A stretch of 6,354 nucleotides of DNA from Acidimicrobiaceae bacterium (GTDB taxonomy: Bacteria; Actinomycetota; Acidimicrobiia; Acidimicrobiales; Ilumatobacteraceae). Both the position numbers and the translations under genes were made by a program. The notes under the pieces are model-generated. The model made no database searches and had not been told where the DNA came from. It was given only the letters and a program-made list of their open reading frames with translations. The stretch covers positions 6,793 through 13,146 of the forward strand of contig PMCN01000256.1 of NCBI GenBank assembly GCA_003154135.1. The letters are read 5' to 3'. This document shows, in pieces, positions 1 to 4,827 of the stretch. Positions within the stretch are counted from its first letter, which is position 1. Each line of letters starts with the position of its first letter.

Positions 1-694
1 GCAGGAACTGCTCGACCGCCTTGGCCAGCATGAGACCGCGCCACATGAGGGCCGTGTCCTCGCCCACCAGGAAGCCGGTGCTGACCACCTTCAGCGTGCC
101 CCGCGTGAGGCCACGGCCGACGGTGCGCTCGTTGGGGATGATCTTCGGCTTGTCGCTGCCCTCGATCGGCTGTGCCTCGAGTGGCTCGTCGATGCCCAGC
201 AGGCGGGGGACCGAGAAGCCCCAGATGTCGGCGTCGAGCACGCCGACGGTGAAGCCCAGCGCGGCGACGGCCGCGGCCAGGTTGACGGTGACCGAGCTCT
301 TCCCCACGCCACCCTTGCCGCTGGCCACGGCGAGGATGCGGCAGGTGATCGGGATCTGCGTGTCGGGTGCCTGCTCGCGGGCGTTCCAGCGAGCCTTGGT
401 CATCACCTCGCTGCGCTCCTCGGGGGTCATCTCGCCCCACTCGATGTGCACCGACGTGACACCGGGGTGCACCGCCACCCGGCTCTCGACGTCCTTCTTG
501 ATCTGGCCACGCAGGGGGCAGCCGCCGATGGTGAGCTTGACGGTGACCACCACGTTGCCGTCGGGGTGGACGGTGACGGCGGGCACCATGCCGAGGCTGA
601 CGATGTCGGCGCCGAGCTCGGGGTCGATGACCGCGCGCAACATCTCCAGCACCGTCTCGGCTGAGGGCACGGGGCTCGGCGCAGCGGGAATCAC
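1..694 (-). CDS. mrp: Mrp/ApbC-family iron-sulfur cluster carrier ATPase, C-terminus beyond window
   Basis: Mrp/ApbC proteins are cytoplasmic P-loop ATPases of the ParA/MinD class that bind and transfer Fe-S clusters to apoproteins. The 231 visible residues show an N-terminal MIP18/DUF59 domain (about 12-90) with a DPEL motif at 24-27 and GCPL at 58-61. The ATPase follows, with a deviant Walker A, SGKGGVGKSS (125-134), carrying the signature Lys127 and the P-loop Lys132. The next motif is LDADIWGFSVP (153-163), where most homologues read DADIYGPSxP, and then MWRG (217-220). The CPxC cluster-binding motif would lie past the window edge and cannot be checked. I chose the GTG at 694 because a TAGCAT box lies 7 bases upstream, as in leaderless actinobacterial genes, and no Shine-Dalgarno is visible. 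The frame stays open further upstream, so a longer form is not excluded. The gene is divergent from an A-type Fe-S carrier, which supports the role. The family call is very secure. Confidence 0.95.
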   Translation of the reverse strand, partial: MIPAAPSPVPSAETVLEMLRAVIDPELGADIVSLGMVPAVTVHPDGNVVVTVKLTIGGCPLRGQIKKDVESRVAVHPGVTSVHIEWGEMTPEERSEVMTKARWNAREQAPDTQIPITCRILAVASGKGGVGKSSVTVNLAAAVAALGFTVGVLDADIWGFSVPRLLGIDEPLEAQPIEGSDKPKIIPNERTVGRGLTRGTLKVVSTGFLVGEDTALMWRGLMLAKAVEQFL

Positions 695-701
695 GAAGTC
701 A

Positions 702-707
702 ATGCTA
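702..707 (-). promoter_or_regulatory. Putative -10 box (TAGCAT) of a leaderless mrp promoter
   Basis: On the minus strand TAGCAT matches the TAnnnT -10 pattern. It is followed by exactly 7 bases and then the GTG start of mrp at 694. This spacing puts the transcription start at or next to the start codon, as in leaderless actinobacterial mRNAs. No convincing -35 box and no ribosome binding site are seen. The box is inferred from sequence only. Confidence 0.5.
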
Positions 708-721
708 CGGTAAATCCCGGG

Positions 722-727
722 TACACT
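722..727 (+). promoter_or_regulatory. Putative -10 box (TACACT) for erpA
   Basis: TACACT fits the TAnnnT -10 pattern and would start transcription near 734, giving a leader of about 65 bases before erpA. The expected -35 position (about 699-704, TCAATG) does not resemble TTGACA. This box and the mrp box lie within the same 30 bases, so one regulator could control both Fe-S genes. I see no clear operator. The only symmetric words are short: CCCGGG at 716-721 and CGACGTCG at 737-744. Confidence 0.35.
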
Positions 728-787
728 CTCGTCCGACGACGTCGCCGATTGTCGCCCCAGTCGTCAGTCCCCCGATCCGCACGTTTC

Positions 788-793
788 AAGGAG
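788..793 (+). promoter_or_regulatory. Shine-Dalgarno sequence of erpA (AAGGAG)
   Basis: AAGGAG is a near-perfect match to the anti-Shine-Dalgarno sequence. It lies 5 bases before the GTG at 799 and fixes that codon as the erpA start. Confidence 0.85.
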
Positions 794-798
794 CTCCC

Positions 799-1131
799 GT
801 GATCACGCTCACCGACACCGCAGCCCGCAAGGTGAAGGAACTGCTCGAGGCCGAAGGTGCCACCGACCTCGCCCTGCGTGTGGCCGTGCGCCCCGGTGGC
901 TGCAGTGGCTTCGCCTACGAGATGTTCTTCGACGGCGACATCGCCGCCGAGGACGAGAAGGCCGTGTTCGGGCAGGCCGAGGGCATGGTGCAGGTCGTCG
1001 TCGATCCGGCGTCGGCGCAGCTGCTCGAGGGTGCCACCCTCGACTACAAGGACGGCCTCAACCAGGCCGGCTTCGCGATCACCAACCCCAACGCCACGCG
1101 CAGCTGCGGGTGCGGCCAGAGCTTCAGCTGA
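799..1131 (+). CDS. erpA: A-type iron-sulfur cluster carrier/insertion protein (ErpA/IscA/SufA family)
   Basis: A-type carriers accept an Fe-S cluster from a scaffold such as the SUF complex and insert it into target enzymes in the cytoplasm. The 110-residue product has the usual family length (about 105-120). It carries all three ligand cysteines in their standard contexts: Cys35 in GGCSGF, and Cys103 and Cys105 in the C-terminal SCGCGQSF. The N-terminus (ITLTDTAARKVKELL) is the usual beta-strand and helix opening. GTG is the start, with AAGGAG 5 bases upstream. The gene stands divergent to mrp, a second Fe-S carrier, so both probably serve cluster delivery. ErpA, IscA and SufA are hard to separate by sequence alone. 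The symbol follows common actinobacterial usage and the subtype is less certain than the family. The stop codon lies in the first copy of a 14-bp tandem repeat shared with the end of the convergent gene. Confidence 0.94.
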   Translation: MITLTDTAARKVKELLEAEGATDLALRVAVRPGGCSGFAYEMFFDGDIAAEDEKAVFGQAEGMVQVVVDPASAQLLEGATLDYKDGLNQAGFAITNPNATRSCGCGQSFS

Positions 1132-1156
1132 TCAACGGGTCGTGATCAACGGGTCG
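1129..1156. repeat. Perfect 14-bp tandem duplication at the convergent gene ends
   Basis: TGATCAACGGGTCG occurs twice back to back (1129-1142 and 1143-1156). Each copy begins with the palindrome TGATCA, which supplies a TGA stop on both strands. erpA stops in the left copy (1129-1131), and the minus-strand hydrolase stops in the right copy (1146-1148). The two TGATCA words can also pair as a weak 6-bp stem with an 8-base loop. There is no U-tract, so terminator function is doubtful. Confidence 0.9.
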
Positions 1157-1934
1157 TGAGATCCAGGCTGCGGCGAAGTGCTGCGGCCAGCGCGGTCACG
1201 TGTGCGTCGTCGAACACCGTCTCGTGCGTGCCGGGTATCTCGACGAGCTCGAACCCGGCTGCCAGGTGGCCGGCCCAGCGCAATGCCGACTGATCGGTGC
1301 GCGCCACCGACTCGTCGGTGACGTACAGGCTCACCGGGAACGGCACGTCGTCGCCGCGGTAGTTCAGGTACGCGGTGTGGATGGCCACGGTGAGCGGGTC
1401 GGTGGGCTTGGGCGGCGATGCACGCCGAGCGGAGCGCGGCATCAGCCACGGCGCCACCCCCGTGATCGATCGGTGCAGCAGCACCTTGGTGTGCAGCCAC
1501 AGGTAGGCCACCCGTGCACGCTCGTCGGTGATGTGCAGCGACTCGCCGAGGTGCACCCACATGTAGTCGCGTGCCGACAGCGGCTTCAACCGCGGTCGGA
1601 TGGAATCGATCAACCCCACCCACTCGACCTCCTCGCCGTTCGCCCGTAACCTGCGCGCCAGCTCCACCGCGAGCACACCGCCGAACGACCACCCGACGAT
1701 ACGGAACGGCGCCTCGACGGGCATCGCGCGCAGCACGCGTTCGTGATGATCGACCCACTGGTCGACGCGGCGCGGCAGCGGGCCGTCGAGCGGTGACGGC
1801 GGCAAGCTGGAGTACACCGCGCGGTCGCCCAGGGCCGCCCCGAGTCGGTCGTACTGATCGCGCTCCTTGGTCCACGTGTGCAACGCGACGAGCGGGGGTC
1901 CGCCCGGCTGACCGGCGACGACCCAGGCGCTCAC
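1146..1934 (-). CDS. Stand-alone thioesterase-like alpha/beta-hydrolase (NRPS/PKS TE-domain type)
   Basis: TE-type hydrolases cleave acyl thioesters from carrier proteins or CoA. The 262-residue product has the nucleophile elbow GWSFGG with Ser83, followed by VLAVELARRLRANGEEV. The strand ending LIDS offers Asp110 as the likely acid, and GTHETVFDD near the C-terminus offers His237, which completes a plausible Ser-Asp-His triad in TE order. The N-terminal oxyanion-loop region reads VALHTWTKERDQYDRL and lacks the double glycine of the usual HPAGG segment. The GTG at 1934 overlaps the upstream stop by four bases (GTGA), which implies translational coupling with the exported thioredoxin-like lipoprotein gene. 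The frame continues upstream, but only as arginine-rich shadow sequence antisense in character to the neighbour. No NRPS, PKS or carrier protein lies in the window, so the substrate is unknown. The fold is confident; thioesterase rather than another hydrolase activity is likely but unproved. Confidence 0.82.
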   Translation of the reverse strand: MSAWVVAGQPGGPPLVALHTWTKERDQYDRLGAALGDRAVYSSLPPSPLDGPLPRRVDQWVDHHERVLRAMPVEAPFRIVGWSFGGVLAVELARRLRANGEEVEWVGLIDSIRPRLKPLSARDYMWVHLGESLHITDERARVAYLWLHTKVLLHRSITGVAPWLMPRSARRASPPKPTDPLTVAIHTAYLNYRGDDVPFPVSLYVTDESVARTDQSALRWAGHLAAGFELVEIPGTHETVFDDAHVTALAAALRRSLDLTTR

Positions 1935-2806
1935 TTGCCGGCGGTGAGGAGATCGAGTCGCTCGCGCAGCTCGGTGGTGTCCCACACGCCGTCGAGGCGG
2001 TCGACCACCACGCCGGTGGCGTCGCAGAGGTAGATGATGGGCTCGTACTGCACGTGCAGCGCGTCGACCGCGGGGGCGACGATGGTGCCCGCGTTGTCGG
2101 CGTACACGTCGGCGTGCACCATCACCACCTCGTCCTTGAGGCGGGTGTGCTCGTCGACCAGGGCCACGAGGCCCGGCGCGCACGTACCGGTCTGGCAGTG
2201 CGCGGGCGTGCCCACCATGTAGGCCACCGGCTTGCCCGACTTCAGCGCGTCGGTGAGCGTGACGGCATGCAGCGGGCAGGGTGTGGGGGTGAGCGAGCAG
2301 TAGGGCTCGACCCCGCGGTGGTTGTCGGCGGTGGGCGTGTCGAACGGCGGCATCGGCTTGCCGGTGAGCGGGGACGCGACGTCGGCGGGGTCGAACACCT
2401 CGAACGCTGCGCCGCGGCCGTCGTCACCGATGAACCTGAGCGTGTAGATGACGGCCTTGGGGAGCGTGGCGCGCACCTCCCAGTAGGGAACCGACACCCC
2501 TTGGTCGCGGCGCTTCGCCACGACATCGGTGATCTTCACGTGGTTGAAGTCCTCGATCCAGCCGGTGAACGTGGCGGGGCCGGAGGACATCATGTTGCTG
2601 CCGTCGGTGAGCGAGACCGCGAGGCGGACGTCGCCGGGGGTGAACAGCGGCGTGTCGGGGAAGCGCTGCACGAGCCCGAAGTTCGCCGGCGCCGTCGCCG
2701 GCGCAGCAGTGGACGCACTGCCGTCGCGGGAGCCCGTTGCACGGCAGGCCGTGAGCAGCAATGCGCCGCCAGTGGCCAGGATGAAGTCGCGTCGGGTCGG
2801 AGCCAT
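1931..2806 (-). CDS. Tat-exported lipoprotein with thioredoxin-like C-terminal domain
   Basis: The 291-residue protein begins MAPTRRDFILATGG. This is a twin-arginine motif (Arg5, Arg6), followed by a hydrophobic stretch and a lipobox LTAC with Cys21 as the lipidation site. An Ala/Thr/Ser/Pro linker (about 23-42) leads to a beta-rich domain (about 43-145). A segment with Cys170 and Cys177 (YCSLTPTPCPLH) comes next. The C-terminal thioredoxin-like domain (about 190-288) has the strand PVAYMVGTPAHC with a CX4C pair, Cys204 and Cys209. It continues into a helix, then YEPIIYLCDATG, where Pro256 could be the cis-proline, then VVDRLDG, as in redoxins. It should sit on the outer face of the membrane, as a thiol oxidoreductase or metal-handling protein. 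The cysteine spacing is not the CXXC of thioredoxins or the CX3C of SCO1. The ATG at 2806 is chosen because it begins the Tat signal. It is the first gene of an operon with the hydrolase. The exact function is unknown. Confidence 0.78.
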   Translation of the reverse strand: MAPTRRDFILATGGALLLTACRATGSRDGSASTAAPATAPANFGLVQRFPDTPLFTPGDVRLAVSLTDGSNMMSSGPATFTGWIEDFNHVKITDVVAKRRDQGVSVPYWEVRATLPKAVIYTLRFIGDDGRGAAFEVFDPADVASPLTGKPMPPFDTPTADNHRGVEPYCSLTPTPCPLHAVTLTDALKSGKPVAYMVGTPAHCQTGTCAPGLVALVDEHTRLKDEVVMVHADVYADNAGTIVAPAVDALHVQYEPIIYLCDATGVVVDRLDGVWDTTELRERLDLLTAGK

Positions 2807-2815
2807 CGGATTGCC

Positions 2816-2821
2816 ACGGTA
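2816..2821 (-). promoter_or_regulatory. Possible proximal -10 box (TACCGT) before the Tat-lipoprotein gene
   Basis: On the minus strand TACCGT is followed by nine bases and then the ATG at 2806, giving an almost leaderless message. The start has no Shine-Dalgarno, which is consistent with this. It competes with the TACGAT box further upstream, and only one may be real. Confidence 0.3.
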
Positions 2822-2844
2822 GTCCGCCGGTACGCGAAGTGGGC

Positions 2845-2854
2845 ATCGTAGGAT
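2845..2854. promoter_or_regulatory. Overlapping divergent -10 boxes between lipoprotein and OmpA genes
   Basis: The 57-base gap 2807-2863 holds two TAnnnT boxes facing apart that share two bases. TAGGAT on the plus strand (2849-2854) lies nine bases before the ATG of the OmpA gene, so its leader would be only 2-3 bases. TACGAT on the minus strand (2845-2850) would give the lipoprotein gene a leader of about 30 bases. RNA polymerase could not occupy both at once, so the two units may compete. No good -35 box is seen on either strand. This is inferred from sequence pattern only. Confidence 0.4.
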
Positions 2855-2863
2855 TCGCGTCGA

Positions 2864-4081
2864 ATGAGGCATGCGACGAATGACAGTGGTCCACTGTCGC
2901 GTCGGGCCGTCGTGCTGGGTGGCGCGCTGGCGCTGATCGCGATCTACGTGGCGGGCGCGCTCGTGGTGGTGCCGCGCATGCAGCACGATCTGGCCCGCCG
3001 CACGCAGACCGCCCTCGACAACCAGGGTCTCGTCGTGCGTGCCCAGTTCGCCGGTCAGGATGCCACGTTGCACTGCGCGGCGGTGCTGGCACACCCGGCG
3101 AAGGTGACCGATCTGGTCGGCTCCGTGCGCGGGGTGCACGCAGTGGTGCTCGACGATGCGTGCTACGGCCAAGGCTTCAACGCCACGCCGACGACCACCA
3201 CCACCACGCCGGCAACGGCAACGACCACGACCACGAGCTCCTCCACGACCGGCACGACAACGACAACAGGCACGACCACGACCACGACCACGACAACGAC
3301 AACAGGCACGACCACGACGCTGGTGCCGGCGGCTCCGTTGCTGCGCGCCACGCTCGTCGACGGACAGGTCACGCTGGAGGGCACCGTGGCCGACGACGGG
3401 CAGCGGCTCACGCTCCTCGCGCCCCTCGTCGCCGTGCTCGACCCGGCCAACATCGTCGACCACCTCACGATCGATCCCACCGTCGAGGTGTCCGACACGG
3501 CCGTGGCGCAACTGGGCACGCTGGCCGCGGCGATGCCGGCCACGCTGGTCACCGGCGAGGTGAGCTGGGACGGCTCTGCGCTGGCCGCGCACGGGGTCGA
3601 TCCGGGGTACCTGTGGGGGCTGTCGTTCGTCGACGCCGCGCAGGGAGTGGGCGTCGCACCCGACCTCGTCGAGCGGCCCCTCGCCGCATCGGGTGACGCA
3701 GCTCAGGTCGAGCACGACCTCAACGCGCTGGTGGCGGCCGAGCCGATCCTGTTCGAGAAGGGGAAGACCACCATCAGCGCGCTCTCACAGGCCACACTGC
3801 AGAAGGTGGCCGGCATCGCCAAGCGGTTCGGCGGCGTCGCCATCCAGGTGCAGGGACACACCGACAGCGAGGGTGATGCGACGAAGAACCAGACGCTCAG
3901 CCAGCGACGGGCACAGGCCGTGAGCGAGGCCCTCGCCGCGCTGGGCGTGCCCGGAGCCGACCTGTCGTTCATCGGCTTCGGCGAGTCCCAGCTCGTCATC
4001 GATCCGGTCACCGGCAAGGAAGACCCCATCAAGAGCCGGCGCGTCGTGTTCGGCGTCACCGCCGTCGCCGGTACCGGCTGA
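2864..4081 (+). CDS. Membrane-anchored BON/OmpA-family peptidoglycan-binding protein
   Basis: The 405-residue protein has Arg13-Arg14, then one membrane helix (about 15-37), so the rest should be outside the membrane. A BON-like segment (about 42-100) contains Cys71 and Cys100, a possible disulfide. A linker at 108-152 is 35 threonines in 45 residues. A second BON-like unit (about 156-205, LVDGQVTLEGTV) follows. The C-terminal OmpA domain (about 295-397) has ILFEKGK, GHTDSEGD, LSQRRAQAV, GFGES and the closing SRRVVF. Asp334 and Arg349 have the 15-residue spacing of the diaminopimelate-binding pair known from OmpA. The order TM-BON-OmpA resembles mycobacterial ArfA (Rv0899/OmpATb), though the Thr linker is extra. 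A peptidoglycan-anchoring envelope role is likely. The ATG at 2864 lacks a Shine-Dalgarno and lies nine bases after a TAGGAT box, which suits a near-leaderless mRNA. The gene is first in a plus-strand cluster, 17 bases before the next gene. Confidence 0.9.
   Translation: MRHATNDSGPLSRRAVVLGGALALIAIYVAGALVVVPRMQHDLARRTQTALDNQGLVVRAQFAGQDATLHCAAVLAHPAKVTDLVGSVRGVHAVVLDDACYGQGFNATPTTTTTTPATATTTTTSSSTTGTTTTTGTTTTTTTTTTTGTTTTLVPAAPLLRATLVDGQVTLEGTVADDGQRLTLLAPLVAVLDPANIVDHLTIDPTVEVSDTAVAQLGTLAAAMPATLVTGEVSWDGSALAAHGVDPGYLWGLSFVDAAQGVGVAPDLVERPLAASGDAAQVEHDLNALVAAEPILFEKGKTTISALSQATLQKVAGIAKRFGGVAIQVQGHTDSEGDATKNQTLSQRRAQAVSEALAALGVPGADLSFIGFGESQLVIDPVTGKEDPIKSRRVVFGVTAVAGTG
3185..3319 (+). repeat. 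Thr-codon low-complexity tract with a 30-bp direct repeat
   Basis: This ACN-codon tract encodes the poly-Thr linker, interrupted by Pro-Ala and by Gly-containing blocks. Two identical 30-base copies lie at 3253-3282 and 3289-3318, a period of 36 bases or 12 codons, each spanning the codons for TTTTTGTTT. Synonymous Thr codons match across the copies, so the linker probably grew by DNA slippage or duplication rather than point changes. Copy number may vary between strains. Confidence 0.88.
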
Positions 4082-4086
4082 GGGTC

Positions 4087-4091
4087 GAGGA
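4087..4091 (+). promoter_or_regulatory. Shine-Dalgarno (GAGGA) of the coiled-coil/HhH gene
   Basis: GAGGA lies seven bases before the GTG at 4099, inside the 17-base gap after the OmpA stop. It supports the GTG start and shows that this gene has its own ribosome entry within the operon. Confidence 0.65.
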
Positions 4092-4098
4092 ACGCACC

Positions 4099-4827
4099 GT
4101 GCTGTACACACTCACCACCTGGGCGCTGTGGCTGGTGCTCGTCGCGCTCGTGGCCGGCGTGTTCGGCTGGCTGCTCGGTCGCATCGGCCGCGCCCGTGCA
4201 GTCGCGGCCGCCATCGCCTCGTGCCCCGACCCTGCCGACGTGGCCGAGCTCCAGGCGGTCGTCGACAAGATGCCCGCCGTGCTCGACGACCGCGATCAGT
4301 GGAAGGCCGAGGCCGATCAGCTGCGCGAGGTGGCCGCGCTCGTCGACGCGCAGACGACGATGCTCAACACCGTGACGGCCCAGCGCGATGCGCTCGACGT
4401 CAGCCTCACCGAGTTGCACGCGGGCGTCGCCGAGCTGCGTGTGCGCACCTGGAACGCCGAGGCGCGAGCGATCGACCTGATGATGCAGCTCGCCTCGTTG
4501 CACCACGACGACACGCCCCCCGAGCCCGACCTCGGCGAGGCGGCCGACGTGATCGGCGCACCCGTGACGTTCAACGACCTCACCCAGGTCGTGGGCATCG
4601 GTCCCAAGATCGCCGACCTGTGCCGGGAGCACGGCATCACCACGTGGTGGAGCCTCGCCAACACCGGTCTCGAGTCGCTGCGCACGATGCTGGCCGATGC
4701 CGGCCCCAAGTTCCAGGTGCACGACCCGACGAGCTGGCCGCAGCAGGCCAGGTTGCTCGCCAACGGCCAGTGGGAGAAGTTCAAGACGCTGGCCGACGCG
4801 TTGCACGGCGGTAGAACGGCGGTGTGA
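4099..4827 (+). CDS. Membrane-anchored coiled-coil protein with C-terminal helix-hairpin-helix domain
   Basis: The 242-residue product opens with a membrane helix (about 7-27). GRIGRARA follows; its positive charges predict that the rest faces the cytoplasm. Residues 47-135 are rich in Glu, Asp, Arg, Leu and Ala and look like a long helix or coiled coil. An acidic Pro-rich hinge (136-150) leads to a helix-hairpin-helix module at about 158-235: LTQVVGIGPKIADLCREHGIT, shown here in part, with the GIGPK hairpin at 166-170. It ends in HDPTSWPQQARLL and GQWEKF. Modules with this GIGPK...WPxQA layout are often labelled flap-endonuclease-like (COG3743-type), but no nuclease active site is visible here. 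DNA binding or protein assembly is more credible. The GTG start follows GAGGA by seven bases. The gene lies 17 bases after the OmpA gene and overlaps the oxidoreductase start by four bases, so all three are probably cotranscribed. The biological role is unknown. Confidence 0.78.
   Translation: MLYTLTTWALWLVLVALVAGVFGWLLGRIGRARAVAAAIASCPDPADVAELQAVVDKMPAVLDDRDQWKAEADQLREVAALVDAQTTMLNTVTAQRDALDVSLTELHAGVAELRVRTWNAEARAIDLMMQLASLHHDDTPPEPDLGEAADVIGAPVTFNDLTQVVGIGPKIADLCREHGITTWWSLANTGLESLRTMLADAGPKFQVHDPTSWPQQARLLANGQWEKFKTLADALHGGRTAV

Noticed and set aside
21..713. Plus-strand open frame of 230 codons opposite mrp
   Set aside because: The minus strand encodes an unmistakable Walker A and MIP18 domain. 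The plus frame is a Ser/Thr/Pro-rich shadow.
1129..1148. Possible bidirectional terminator (TGATCA stem, 8-base loop)
   Set aside because: The stem is only 6 bp and AT-containing, with no U-tract on either side. The pairing follows trivially from duplicating a palindrome.
1571..2851. Long plus-strand open frame of 426 codons
   Set aside because: It is antisense to the hydrolase and lipoprotein genes, has arginine- and histidine-rich low-complexity sequence with no family motifs, and its opposite strand carries clear domains. It is a high-GC shadow frame.
3185..3319. Short-period repeat resembling a CRISPR or iteron array
   Set aside because: It is in frame, encodes poly-Thr and has no unique spacers. 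It is a coding low-complexity linker.
2807..3715. Upstream extension of the minus-strand lipoprotein frame
   Set aside because: The frame stays open for 303 more codons but runs antisense through the OmpA gene, and the Tat signal at 2806 fixes the real N-terminus.
4067..4078. Perfect 12-bp palindrome GCCGGTACCGGC at the end of the OmpA gene
   Set aside because: It is coding, would leave only a 2-base loop, and a palindrome of this length is expected about once by chance in a window of this size.
4570..4800. Annotation of the HhH domain as a flap endonuclease
   Set aside because: Only the hairpin module is present and no acidic metal-binding nuclease core is visible, so a nuclease function is not supported.
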